The notes under the pieces were generated by a model. The model was not told the DNA's origin. It did not search any database and saw only the letters and a program-made list of their open reading frames with translations. Below, one piece after another: positions 16,840 to 25,701 of a stretch of 64,000 nucleotides of DNA. Every line of letters starts with the position of its first letter. Positions within the stretch are counted from its first letter, which is position 1. The position numbers and the translations under genes are program-made. The DNA is from Tateyamaria sp947503385 (GTDB lineage: Bacteria > Pseudomonadota > Alphaproteobacteria > Rhodobacterales > Rhodobacteraceae). The stretch spans positions 62,001 to 126,000 of the forward strand of contig NZ_JBNFZM010000008.1 of NCBI RefSeq assembly GCF_051195235.1, written 5' to 3'.

Positions 16840-19212
16840 ATGCCCAAAGACACAGGGATAGGCGCCTCGACCGTGCGCCGCGAAGACGTTCGCTTCCTCA
16901 CCGGAACCGGCGAATATACCGATGACATCGTGTTGGCGAAACAGACCTACGCGGTCTTTGCCCGCTCGACCGTGGCGCATGGCACGATCAAATCCATCGA
17001 CACGTCCGCCGCCGAGGCGATGCCCGGCGTGCTGGCGGTGTTCACCGGCGAGGACTTCGTCGAGGTCGGCGGCAACCCCGCTGGCTGGCTGATCAACTCG
17101 CGCGATGGCGAACCGATGAAGGAACCCAAACGTCCCGTGCTGGCGCACGGCAAGGTGCGCCATGTGGGCGACGCCTATGCCGCCGTCATCGCGGAAACGA
17201 TTGAACAGGCCCGCGACGCGGTCGAAGCCATTGAGGCGGATATCGACGAACTGCCCGCTGTTGTGGACATGAATGATGCCCTGTCGGGGTCCAATTTCGT
17301 CCATGACGAGATCGAGACGAACCAGTGCTTTGACTGGGGCTGGATCGAGGACAACCGCGAGGCGACAGACAACGCGATCAAGAACGCGCATCACGTCACC
17401 ACGCTGGAACTGGTGAACAACCGTCTGGTGCCCAACGCGATGGAACCGCGCGCCTCGATCGGCAGCTACAAGGCCAGCACCGGTGAATACACCCTGCACA
17501 CCACGTCGCAGAACCCGCACCTGACGCGGCTGCTGATCTCGGCCTTTGTGCTGGGCATCCCGGAAAACATGCTGACCGTGATTGCACCGGATGTGGGCGG
17601 CGGCTTTGGCTCCAAGATCTACCACTACGGCGAAGAGGCGCTGGTGCTGGCGGCGGCCAAGAAACTGGGCCGCCCGGTGAAATGGACGGCGGACCGGACG
17701 GAATCCTTCCTGACCGACGCCCATGGCCGCGACCACGTGACCAAAATTGAACTGGCGCTGGATGCCGAGGGGAATTTCCTCGCCTTCCGTACCGACACCA
17801 AGGCGAATGTGGGCGCCTATCTGTCGAACTTCTCGACCGCGACGCCGACATTCCTGCATGGGACGCTGATGGCCGGGAACTATACCGTTCCGCTGGTCTA
17901 CGTGAACGTAAAGGCGGTGTTCACCAACACCGCCCCCGTGGACGCCTATCGCGGCGCGGGTCGGCCCGAGGCGACCTATTCGCTGGAACGTGTGATCGAC
18001 AAGGCCGCACGCGAACTGGGCATGGACCCGATTGAACTGCGCCGCAAGAACTTCATCAAGCCGGATCAGTACCCCTACGCCTCGGCGGCGGGTCTGGAAT
18101 ATGACGCGGGCAATTACGACGCGCTCATGGACAAGATGGAAGAGGTCGCGGACGTGGCCGGTTTCGAGGCCCGGCGCCAAGCGTCGGAGGCCAAGGGCCT
18201 GCTGCGCGGCTTTGGCGTAAACGCCTATATCGAGGCGTGTGGTATTGCGCCGTCAAACCTTGTCGGTGTGCTGGGGTCCCGCGTGGGTCTCTATGATGCG
18301 GCGACGGTGCGTGTGAATGCCACTGGCAACCTCAGCGTTATGGTCGGTGCGCACAGTCACGGTCAGGGTCACGAGACGGCCTTTCCCCAAGTGGTGGCCG
18401 AAATGCTGGGCATTGATCCCGCCGTCATCGACATCGTGCACGGTGATACCTCCAAGATCCCATTTGGCATGGGCACCTATGGCTCGCGCAGCCTCGCGGT
18501 CTGCGGATCAGCAGTGGTGCGCGCGACCGAAAAGATTATCAACAAGGCCAAGAAGATCGCAGGCCACATGCTGGAAGCGTCCGAACATGACATCACCCTG
18601 TCGGACGGTGTGTTCTCGGTCGATGGGACGGACAAATCCGTGACCTTCGGCGAGGTTGCGCTCAAGGCCTACATCCCGCACGAATACCCGCTCGAAGATA
18701 TCGAACCGGGGCTGGAGGAAACGGCGTTCTACGATCCGGCGAACTTTACCTACCCTTCGGGCGCCTATGCCTGCGAGGTCGAGGTGGACCCGGACACCGG
18801 CAAGGTGCGGGTGGACCGGATGACGGCGGTGGACGATTTTGGCAACGTGATCAACCCGATGATCGTGACCGGTCAGGTCCATGGTGGTCTGGCCCAAGGT
18901 ATCGGGCAGGCACTGGTCGAAAACACGTCCTATGACGAAAACGGCCAACTGCTCAGCGCGTCCTACATGGATTATACCATGCCCCGCGCTGACGACATGC
19001 CGATGTTTGCGGTGGACCACAGCCAAGGCACGCTCTGCACCCACAACCCGCTTGGGGTCAAAGGCTGCGGCGAGGCGGGGGCAATTGGCTCACCTCCGAC
19101 AGTTGTGAACGCGGTGATCGACGCGCTGCAATCGGGGGGCCGGAATGTCACCCATATCGACATGCCTGTCACGCCCGCGCGGGTGTGGGACGCCATGCAG
19201 AACGCCAAGTAA
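16840..19212 (+). CDS. Form II CO-dehydrogenase-like large (molybdenum) subunit
   Basis: A 790-residue molybdopterin-cytosine-dinucleotide subunit of the xanthine oxidase family. The active-site loop reads AYRGAGR (residues 369-375), the form II signature. The true CO dehydrogenase loop AYxCSFR, with the copper-binding Cys, is absent. Other family stretches are DVGGGFGSK, GSRSLAVCGSAV and NPLGVKGCGEAGAIG, the last with the catalytic Glu. The substrate is therefore probably not CO; an aldehyde or other carbonyl compound of the alcohol pathway is a reasonable inference. It sits in a G-S-L-M operon under the quinoprotein operator. Confidence 0.93.
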   Translation: MPKDTGIGASTVRREDVRFLTGTGEYTDDIVLAKQTYAVFARSTVAHGTIKSIDTSAAEAMPGVLAVFTGEDFVEVGGNPAGWLINSRDGEPMKEPKRPVLAHGKVRHVGDAYAAVIAETIEQARDAVEAIEADIDELPAVVDMNDALSGSNFVHDEIETNQCFDWGWIEDNREATDNAIKNAHHVTTLELVNNRLVPNAMEPRASIGSYKASTGEYTLHTTSQNPHLTRLLISAFVLGIPENMLTVIAPDVGGGFGSKIYHYGEEALVLAAAKKLGRPVKWTADRTESFLTDAHGRDHVTKIELALDAEGNFLAFRTDTKANVGAYLSNFSTATPTFLHGTLMAGNYTVPLVYVNVKAVFTNTAPVDAYRGAGRPEATYSLERVIDKAARELGMDPIELRRKNFIKPDQYPYASAAGLEYDAGNYDALMDKMEEVADVAGFEARRQASEAKGLLRGFGVNAYIEACGIAPSNLVGVLGSRVGLYDAATVRVNATGNLSVMVGAHSHGQGHETAFPQVVAEMLGIDPAVIDIVHGDTSKIPFGMGTYGSRSLAVCGSAVVRATEKIINKAKKIAGHMLEASEHDITLSDGVFSVDGTDKSVTFGEVALKAYIPHEYPLEDIEPGLEETAFYDPANFTYPSGAYACEVEVDPDTGKVRVDRMTAVDDFGNVINPMIVTGQVHGGLAQGIGQALVENTSYDENGQLLSASYMDYTMPRADDMPMFAVDHSQGTLCTHNPLGVKGCGEAGAIGSPPTVVNAVIDALQSGGRNVTHIDMPVTPARVWDAMQNAK

Positions 19213-19224
19213 GGGAGGCTTCAG

Positions 19225-20007
19225 ATGTATAATTTCGACGTTGAAAAACCGGGCACAATTGCCGAAGCCGCCGCTGCCATGGGCGCCGACGAGGCGCAGG
19301 CTTTGGGTGGGGGTCAGACGCTGATCCCCACGCTGAAACAGCGCCTTGCCAGCCCGTCCACTCTGGTCTCGCTCAGGGGCGTGGCCGAGATGCAGGGCAT
19401 CACCCGCGATGGTGACAGCCTGCGCATCGGTGGGGCCACAACCCACGCGGCGGTCGCCGCTGACGGCAGCTATCCGGCGCTGTCGGCGCTGGCCGCACAT
19501 ATCGGGGACCCGGCAGTGCGCAACCGCGGCACCATCGGCGGGTCGCTGGCCAATAACGACCCCGCAGCCTGCTATCCGGCGGCGGCACTGGCGTCAGGCG
19601 CAACCATCGTGACGAACACGCGCGAGATCGCGGCGGACGACTATTTTCAGGGCATGTTCGAAACGGCTCTGGACGAAGGTGAGATCATCACCGCCGTCCG
19701 CTTTCCGATCCCGCAGGCCGCGCATTACGAGAAGTTCGTGCAGCCCGCGTCGCGCTTTGCGCTCGTTGGGGTGTTTGTGGCCAAGTTTGCGGACGGCGTG
19801 CGTGTCGCAGTGACAGGCGCGTCGAACGAGGGGGTCCACCGCTGGGCCGAGGCCGAAGCGGCGCTGAGCGCGGATTTCTCCGCCGGTGCCATCGACGGGC
19901 TGAGCGTATCCGCCGACAACCTGATCGCGGACCTGCACGGCTCTGCCGCGTATCGCGCGCATTTGGTCAAGGTGATGACGGGCCGCGCGGTGTCCGCCGC
20001 CAGCTGA
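19225..20007 (+). CDS. CODH-family medium (FAD-binding) subunit
   Basis: A 260-residue FAD subunit with the two expected FAD motifs: AQALGGGQTLIP (about residues 28-40) and TIGGSLANNDPAACYPAA (about 108-125). It completes the small-large-medium heterotrimer and passes electrons to the quinone pool or another carrier. The length is slightly short for the family, which is usually 265-290 residues, but both FAD segments are intact. The gene lies 12 nt after the large subunit and a strong terminator follows. Confidence 0.92.
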   Translation: MYNFDVEKPGTIAEAAAAMGADEAQALGGGQTLIPTLKQRLASPSTLVSLRGVAEMQGITRDGDSLRIGGATTHAAVAADGSYPALSALAAHIGDPAVRNRGTIGGSLANNDPAACYPAAALASGATIVTNTREIAADDYFQGMFETALDEGEIITAVRFPIPQAAHYEKFVQPASRFALVGVFVAKFADGVRVAVTGASNEGVHRWAEAEAALSADFSAGAIDGLSVSADNLIADLHGSAAYRAHLVKVMTGRAVSAAS

Positions 20008-20029
20008 CACAAGCGCCACAGCCAATGAC

Positions 20030-20055
20030 AAAGGGCGGGGAATTCCCCGCCCTTT
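20030..20055. terminator. Bidirectional terminator between convergent operons
   Basis: A near-perfect 26-bp palindrome with stem AAAGGGCGGGGAA paired to its complement and flanked by A and T tracts on both sides. It lies between the FAD-subunit stop (20007) and the ApbE stop (20062) and can work in both directions. Confidence 0.85.
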
Positions 20056-20061
20056 TGCCGT

Positions 20062-20934
20062 TTACACTGTGGTCAGGTCCCCGCCCGGATCAACCAAGGT
20101 GATCCGGTGGACCCCTTTGGCCCTGCGTACCCGCGCCACCAGATCGAGGTCTGCAAGAACCAGCCCGGTCGACAGCGCATCGGCCATCGCCGCCGTCTCT
20201 GCCTCGACCGACACGGTGGACCAGCGCGGGTGTTCGGCGGCGTGTACGATATGGCCCTGCGCCCCGATCGGCGTTGCCATGGGACTGGATGTGGCAATGG
20301 CCATGTCACCAATTGTCCGCGTCCCCAGCAGGCCATGCACCGGATCCTCCAGACCCAGTCGCCATGGCCCGCCTGCCCCGCGATGCTCTCCGATATTGAC
20401 CAATGTGCGTTCGAACCCGTGGGCGCGCAGCATGTCCGCGACCAAATCCGTGGCAAAACCCTGCGCAATCCCGTTGAAGGTCAGCGCCTGACCGGCCCCC
20501 AGACGCACGCGGTTGCCACGCATTTCCACCCGGTCCCATCCGACACGCTTGCGCGCTGCATCCACATCCGCGCCCTCGGCCACAGCACGCCAAAGCGGCT
20601 GGACCGTTGGATCGAACAGCCCCTCCGTCAGGTCGTGTGCGCGCGCCGCGATCCGCATCAGCGCCTCGAACCGCACCGGGACCGTGTGTGTGCCTTGCGC
20701 GTTCAACCGCGACAGATCGGACGCCGGGTCGTACAGGGAAAACATCGCCTCGACCTCTGCAATCAACGTCTGCGCCGCAGCCAGTGCCGGGCGTGCCGCA
20801 TCGGCAGGCCCGTCGAGGTCAATCGACACCTCCGCCCCAAAGGCGCGCCCGGTCCAGGCGTGGCGCTGCGCGACCGCCGGGGTTGCGGCAAAACTTGCCG
20901 CAATGGCAAGAAAACGTCGGCGCGTCACTGTCAT
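20062..20934 (-). CDS. apbE: FAD:protein FMN transferase (ApbE family)
   Basis: A 290-residue exported flavin transferase. The N-terminus has a Tat-like RRRFL motif and a hydrophobic stretch ending TPAVA. Family features are AEVEAMFSLYDPASDLSRLN, FNGIAQGFATD, LVNIGEHRG (usually NIGG) and the C-terminal AMADALSTGL. ApbE proteins attach FMN covalently to a Thr in FMN-binding domains. The gene overlaps the NosR-like gene by 4 nt, which has such a domain, so that protein is its likely substrate. The start at 20934 is chosen for the overlap and the signal peptide. Confidence 0.9.
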   Translation of the reverse strand: MTVTRRRFLAIAASFAATPAVAQRHAWTGRAFGAEVSIDLDGPADAARPALAAAQTLIAEVEAMFSLYDPASDLSRLNAQGTHTVPVRFEALMRIAARAHDLTEGLFDPTVQPLWRAVAEGADVDAARKRVGWDRVEMRGNRVRLGAGQALTFNGIAQGFATDLVADMLRAHGFERTLVNIGEHRGAGGPWRLGLEDPVHGLLGTRTIGDMAIATSSPMATPIGAQGHIVHAAEHPRWSTVSVEAETAAMADALSTGLVLADLDLVARVRRAKGVHRITLVDPGGDLTTV

Positions 20935-23039
20935 TCCGCAGCCACCTGTAATTTGCGCCCCTTCGCGGCAAGGATCAGCGGCACGCACTGCGCCTTGTCA
21001 TCGTGGATTGTCACGCAGTCGAGGCACTGGAAACATTCGGAATACTGAATCTCACCCGTTTTCTTGATCGCGCCATAGCTGCATTTGACCTTGCACAGTT
21101 GGCAGGGCGACCCGCATTCGGCCCGTCGCGCAATCCAGTCGCGGCCCCGCACCAGCCCGCCAATCGCCATGACGGCGCCCAGCGGGCACAGGTAGCGGCA
21201 GAATCCCTTGAACAGCACCATCGACACCAGCAGCAGACCCACCGCATAGGCCACATAATACCACTCGCGGACAAAGAACGTGGTGATCGCCGTCTTGAAC
21301 GGCTCCACTTCGATCGCCTTGTCCAACGCGGCAGGCACCGTGAACAACAACGCCACAAGCCCGGCCAACACGACATATTTCAGCCCCTTCAACCGCGCAT
21401 CCCAGAACGCATTGGGCTCGATCTGCGGCAGGTGTAAAAGGCGGCCCAGATGGTGCGCGAACTCCTGCAAGGCCCCAAACGGACACAGCCAGCCGCAAAA
21501 CAGCCCCCGCCCCCACAGCACAAACCCGAGGATCGACACACCCCAGACCACCAGCGAAAACGGATCATAGAGCAGGAAGGCATAGCTGCCGCCCTCAAGC
21601 GCTGCGCGCGCCACCGCCAGCGGCGTGGCAATCGACAATTGCCCCTGCCCCCACCAGCCGATGAACACCGTGACAAAGGCCAGAATGCCCAGCCGCAGCG
21701 GCGTGAACAACGGATGCCCCGCCAGCCGGTTCATCCCGAACAACAGCAGCACAACCAAGCCCGCCAGAAACCCCCCAAGCACGATCAGATCCGTCGCCCG
21801 GTTGCGCAGCGCATCGACCCAAGGCGGCGCGGGCTTGATGATCTCGGGCCGGGAATAGAACCGCTCTGGCGTGACATGGGGCACGTCCAGCGTCACCGAT
21901 CCGATTTCGGGCTGGAAGGATCCGTGTTCGCGCAGCGCCTTGACCTTGAGCGTCCATTCCGCCGTTGGATCAAAGCCAAGCCGCCGGTCCGTCCGCAAGA
22001 TCAGAGCGGCACCATCGTAAACCGCGTTGTGCAGATCATTGGGCAGCGCATCGTTCAGTTCCACGTAGATATCACTGTCGCGGAACGCGATGGGAAAGCC
22101 GCCCTGTTCCGCGCTGATCAGATCGGGTGCGGTGTTGCGCACAAATTCTTCGGTCACCAGCCCGTGCCGCGCCGTCTCGATCAGCAGCACGGGTTCGTCC
22201 GTGTCCGCAATCTCCATAAAGTCCCGTAACTCTTCGAACCCGCTCTTGCTGAGCACCGCGCGGGCCACGGACGGCGCGCCGATATCCACCACCCACAGGT
22301 CAAGGAAGGTGCCATCGGGATCGTCCTTGGCCTCCGGGTCGTCATCCTCCCACAAGGTGCCGTCAAAATGCGCGTCCATCTCGGCGTTGGTCACGATCTT
22401 GCGGGTCACGATACCCTGCGCGACCAGATCGTCCCATGTCAGGTCCTCGTCATAGCCCGTGTTGGGATAGGCGGGCGGGCCGGACGATATGCCGCCCATC
22501 TTTTCGCGCGCGACCTGCAAGGCGGCGGCCAGAATGCTTTCATGGGCGATGCGCACCGACGCGGTGCCCTTGGTCACCCCGTCGAGGTAAACCAGCGCCG
22601 AGCCTTCGCTGCCCGCGCCATAGGGCGAGCCAACCACCAGCGAATCCGAAATGGAATGGCCCCGGTATTGCTTGAAAAAGTCGTAAAACAGCTTCTCCGG
22701 CAGGCCCGAGACAAAGATCGGCTCGTTATGCGAGATCAACTGCACATCCAGAAACCGACCCTCCAGATCGAGCACCACCAGCATGTTGATCGACGCACCG
22801 GAAAAGCCGGGCAGCGGCGCCATCGGCTCGGTCTCGAACACGTATCCCGCCTCGGCCCCGCCGGAGTTCAGCAGTTGCCAGACTCCCTTGTCATTGATCG
22901 GCTCGCCCAGCGACATGGGCGGCACGATATAGGGTGCCAGCACCTCGCGCTGGAGCGGTTCGGCCACTGCCGAAACGACACCCATACACCACAGTATGGA
23001 TGCCAGCAGCACAGCCCTTATGGAATTGATCAACCACAT
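20931..23039 (-). CDS. NosR/NirI-like flavin and 4Fe-4S membrane protein
   Basis: A 702-residue inner-membrane protein. Order: signal segment (1-27), periplasmic FMN-binding domain with a DGVTKGTAS flavinylation-like site (about residues 150-165), further periplasmic region, about six membrane helices (about 415-625) with the CGWLCPFGALQEF and CRYLCPLGAV cysteine motifs, and a C-terminal double-cluster ferredoxin region (CQLCKVKCSYGAI, CFQCLDCVTIH). NosR supports nitrous oxide reductase by electron delivery, but no nosZ or denitrification gene is in the window. The promoter carries the quinoprotein-type operator. I infer an electron route between quinol and a periplasmic partner of the alcohol system. 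Confidence 0.88.
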   Translation of the reverse strand: MWLINSIRAVLLASILWCMGVVSAVAEPLQREVLAPYIVPPMSLGEPINDKGVWQLLNSGGAEAGYVFETEPMAPLPGFSGASINMLVVLDLEGRFLDVQLISHNEPIFVSGLPEKLFYDFFKQYRGHSISDSLVVGSPYGAGSEGSALVYLDGVTKGTASVRIAHESILAAALQVAREKMGGISSGPPAYPNTGYDEDLTWDDLVAQGIVTRKIVTNAEMDAHFDGTLWEDDDPEAKDDPDGTFLDLWVVDIGAPSVARAVLSKSGFEELRDFMEIADTDEPVLLIETARHGLVTEEFVRNTAPDLISAEQGGFPIAFRDSDIYVELNDALPNDLHNAVYDGAALILRTDRRLGFDPTAEWTLKVKALREHGSFQPEIGSVTLDVPHVTPERFYSRPEIIKPAPPWVDALRNRATDLIVLGGFLAGLVVLLLFGMNRLAGHPLFTPLRLGILAFVTVFIGWWGQGQLSIATPLAVARAALEGGSYAFLLYDPFSLVVWGVSILGFVLWGRGLFCGWLCPFGALQEFAHHLGRLLHLPQIEPNAFWDARLKGLKYVVLAGLVALLFTVPAALDKAIEVEPFKTAITTFFVREWYYVAYAVGLLLVSMVLFKGFCRYLCPLGAVMAIGGLVRGRDWIARRAECGSPCQLCKVKCSYGAIKKTGEIQYSECFQCLDCVTIHDDKAQCVPLILAAKGRKLQVAAE

Positions 23040-23046
23040 CTGGCCC

Positions 23047-23090
23047 AGCCTATTCCGCTGCGCCCCGCGCCCCTATGCGACTAAGGTATG
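23047..23090 (-). promoter_or_regulatory. Candidate promoter of the NosR-like gene with operator half-dyad
   Basis: On the minus strand CATACCTTAGTCGC (23077-23090) lies 23 nt upstream of AATAGGCT (23047-23054), followed closely by the ATG at 23039. The stretch after the box, GGGGCGCGGGGCG, and the -10 closely resemble the 7619-7661 promoter, so the two look like copies. The 53 bp from 23091 to 23143 lead to the divergent permease gene; no clear -10 is visible for it. Confidence 0.5.
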
Positions 23091-23143
23091 ACCGGCGGCC
23101 AACAACGCTTTGGACGCGATCACAAATGTGACAGGTTCGGGAC

Positions 23144-23908
23144 ATGACCGACACGCGTTTCGACTTTACGGCGGTGGCTCTGTCGCTGCTTGGCCTGCTG
23201 GCCCTGTGGTGGGCGGCGGCGTGGTTGGGCGATGACCCCAGCGTCCTGCCCACCCCGGCAGAGGTCTGGGTGATTTTTCGGGCTGAAATGGCCAGTGGCG
23301 AAATGCAGCTGCATTTTTTCGCGACATTGCTGCGCGTGGCGGCGGCCTTTGCGCTGGCGATGGGCATCGGCTGTGTCATCGGGTTGATCATGGGGCTGAA
23401 CGCCACGATCAACCGGTGGTTTTCAACGTGGCTTGTGGTGCTGCTGAACGTGCCAGCGCTGGTGGTCATCGTGCTGTGTTACCTGTGGATCGGCCTGAAC
23501 GAGGTGGCCGCCATTACCGCGGTGGCGCTGAACAAGACCGCGATGGTCGCCGTGGCCATCCGCGAAGGGGTCCACGCGCTCGACCCCCGATTGCGCGACA
23601 TGGCGCAGGTGTTCGGGATGCGCCCCTCAGCGCGGCTGCGCCACGTGATCCTGCCGCAACTCTGGCCCTATATCGCGACCTCCACCCGCAACGGGCTCGC
23701 CATCATCTGGAAGATCGTGCTGGTGGTCGAATTTCTGGGCCGATCCAATGGGATCGGCTTCCAGATCCACCTCTACTTTCAACTTTTTGAAACAGGCTAC
23801 GTGCTGGCCTATGCGCTCAGCTTTGTGGCGTTCATGCTGCTGATCGAATTCACCCTGCTGCGCGCTCTGGAAACCCGCGCAACACAGTGGCGGCAGGTCA
23901 GCGCCTAG
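23144..23908 (+). CDS. ABC transporter permease (SsuC/TauC type), orphan
   Basis: A 254-residue inner-membrane permease with about six helices and the EAA-type loop DPRLRDMAQVFGMRPSARLRHVILPQLWPY. It belongs to the nitrate/sulfonate/taurine importer class. No ATPase or binding protein is adjacent; the only matching pair in the window is at 7684-9321, about 14 kb away. It is divergent from the NosR-like gene. Its last bases overlap the stop of the convergent VWA gene by 4 nt. Confidence 0.88.
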   Translation: MTDTRFDFTAVALSLLGLLALWWAAAWLGDDPSVLPTPAEVWVIFRAEMASGEMQLHFFATLLRVAAAFALAMGIGCVIGLIMGLNATINRWFSTWLVVLLNVPALVVIVLCYLWIGLNEVAAITAVALNKTAMVAVAIREGVHALDPRLRDMAQVFGMRPSARLRHVILPQLWPYIATSTRNGLAIIWKIVLVVEFLGRSNGIGFQIHLYFQLFETGYVLAYALSFVAFMLLIEFTLLRALETRATQWRQVSA

Positions 23909-24606
23909 AACAGCAGCTTGCACCCCAACGTCCGGTTCATCGCCGCCACCAGTTGATCCACCGTTTCGGTGTTCACATATTCCCCGCCCGTCAGATCAGC
24001 GAGGCATTTGGCCACGCTGACCGTCACGTTGTACCCCATGGCGTCGTCCGACTGCCAACCAAAGTGTTCGCCGCGCACCTTGAACCCGATCACATGCACG
24101 GTCAGCCCCGTGCCGGACAGGTCCGCCGCCAGCGCGCAGGTCTGGCCGCCGCAGGTCTCCTTGCCATCGGTGACCAGCACGACGGTGCCGGGCCGGTCGG
24201 GGTATCCCAGCGTGTCGGCGGCCAGCGATACGGCTTCGGTCAGCGCGGTGCGGCCTTCGGGCTCCAGCCCATCGACGGCAGCAATCACGTCCAACGCCGC
24301 ATCCGCCCGCGGGGCAAAGCGCAGTTCGATCCCCGAACACTCGCCCACGCCCCCTGCCCCGCCGGGACCATAGACAACCAGCCCGATGCGCCGGAACGGG
24401 GCAACCTGCGGCATGGCGGTGCGCACGGCGCGGCGCGCTTCGAAAATGCGCGGCTCGTCAATCTGGTTGAACCCCATTTCCGCCATGGACCCCGATCCGT
24501 CAAAGACGATCATCGCGTCCTCGGTACAACTGGCGCGCACAGGCGTGGACAGGAGGATCGCCGCGATGCTCGCGGCCGCTGCTGCCTTGTGTCCCCTGCG
24601 TCCCAT
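23905..24606 (-). CDS. Exported von Willebrand factor A domain protein in the pqq operon
   Basis: A 233-residue protein with signal peptide (about 1-25, ending VRA) and a VWA domain. The metal-ion site is DGSGSM at its N-terminal edge, with a later conserved TDGKETCGG. Several Cys suggest disulfides in the periplasm. The start at 24606 is chosen because the TAGGAG site sits six bases upstream and overlaps the pqqE stop codon; the ATG at 24612 is too close to it. VWA proteins (MxaC, MxaL) are known in methanol dehydrogenase maturation, so a similar assembly role is inferred here. Confidence 0.8.
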   Translation of the reverse strand: MGRRGHKAAAAASIAAILLSTPVRASCTEDAMIVFDGSGSMAEMGFNQIDEPRIFEARRAVRTAMPQVAPFRRIGLVVYGPGGAGGVGECSGIELRFAPRADAALDVIAAVDGLEPEGRTALTEAVSLAADTLGYPDRPGTVVLVTDGKETCGGQTCALAADLSGTGLTVHVIGFKVRGEHFGWQSDDAMGYNVTVSVAKCLADLTGGEYVNTETVDQLVAAMNRTLGCKLLF

Positions 24607-24615
24607 GACCATCTC

Positions 24616-25701
24616 CTAGCGTCGGTATACAAACTCCGGCGGCGCGACCTCTCGCACTTCTTCGGTCAAAAGCGCATCCAGCGCCGCGCGACCGGCAGAT
24701 TTGCGGCACACCGGGTCGGGCGCCGATGCGTCCCCCAGCACTGCCATCGCCTGACAGCGGCATCCGCCAAAATCAATGTCGCGCCGTTCGCATCCCTGAC
24801 ACAGGTCCGGCAACCAATCCGTCCCGCGATAGGCGTTGAACGCCGACCCGTCATACCAGATATCCGCCAGTTTGCGCGCGGTCACGTTGTCAAAGGTCAG
24901 ATGCGGGATGGTTTCAGCGGCATGGCAGGGCAGCACCGTGCCATCCGGCGTGACGTTCAGTCCGGTGGACCCCCAGCCATTCATGCACGCCTTGGGGAAA
25001 TCCGAGTAGTAGTCCGGCGGCACGAAATCGATAACCAACTGCCCCCTGAGCGATTCCACCGCCCGCGCAACGGTCTTTTTCGCCGTCTCCACCTGCGCCC
25101 GACTGGGTTGCAGCGCGGCACGGTTGACCAGCGCCCAGCCCTGAAACTGCACGCAGGCAATCTCGATCCGCCGCGCACCAAGGCGCAGCGCCATGTCGAT
25201 GGTCGCAGGCAGGTCGTCGAGGTTCTCGCGGTGCATCACCGCGTTCAGCGTCAGCGGAAAGCCGATGTCGGATATGATCTCGGCCACGTGCATCTTGCGG
25301 TCAAACCCACCGTCATAACCGCCGATGCGGTCCGCCATCGCCGCCGTGACGCCTTGCAGGGACAGCTGCACATGGTCCAGCCCCGCATCGTCCAGCGCGC
25401 GCAGGCGGCGTTCATTCAGCCCGACGCCCGAGGTGATAAGGTTGGTGTATAACCCCGCCTCCCGCGCCGCCGCCACAAGTGCCTCCAGATCACGCCGCGA
25501 CGCAGGCTCACCCCCCGAAAGGTGCAGCTGCAACACGCCCAGCTTGGCCGCCTGTACAAAGACATCCGCCCACGCCTCGGTGCTCAATTCGGCATCGCGC
25601 GCCAGCAACTCGGTCGGGTTCGAGCAATAGGGGCAGGCCAGCGGACAACGGTGCGTCAGCTCGGCCAGCATCGCCATGGGGGGATCAATGCGGACGGACA
25701 T
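24616..25701 (-). CDS. pqqE: PqqE, radical SAM peptide cyclase
   Basis: A 361-residue radical SAM/SPASM enzyme that links Glu and Tyr of PqqA by a C-C bond in the first step of PQQ synthesis. The SAM cluster is bound by Cys19, Cys23 and Cys26 (CPLACPYC). The C-terminal SPASM region has cysteines in CMNGWG, LPCHAAE, LCQGCERRDIDFGGCRCQ and DPVC. The start at 25701 overlaps pqqD by 17 nt. The length is a little short of the usual 370-385 residues. Confidence 0.96.
   Translation of the reverse strand: MSVRIDPPMAMLAELTHRCPLACPYCSNPTELLARDAELSTEAWADVFVQAAKLGVLQLHLSGGEPASRRDLEALVAAAREAGLYTNLITSGVGLNERRLRALDDAGLDHVQLSLQGVTAAMADRIGGYDGGFDRKMHVAEIISDIGFPLTLNAVMHRENLDDLPATIDMALRLGARRIEIACVQFQGWALVNRAALQPSRAQVETAKKTVARAVESLRGQLVIDFVPPDYYSDFPKACMNGWGSTGLNVTPDGTVLPCHAAETIPHLTFDNVTARKLADIWYDGSAFNAYRGTDWLPDLCQGCERRDIDFGGCRCQAMAVLGDASAPDPVCRKSAGRAALDALLTEEVREVAPPEFVYRR

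Noticed and set aside
15793..18180. 795-codon minus-strand ORF
   Set aside because: It runs against the CoxG, small and large subunit genes, which all have family motifs; it has none.
16840..19212. True (form I) CO dehydrogenase
   Set aside because: The AYxCSFR loop with the copper Cys is replaced by AYRGAGR.
20931..23039. Part of a nitrous-oxide reduction (nos) cluster
   Set aside because: No nosZ, nosD, nosF, nosY or nosL gene is present; neighbours and promoter point to the quinoprotein system.
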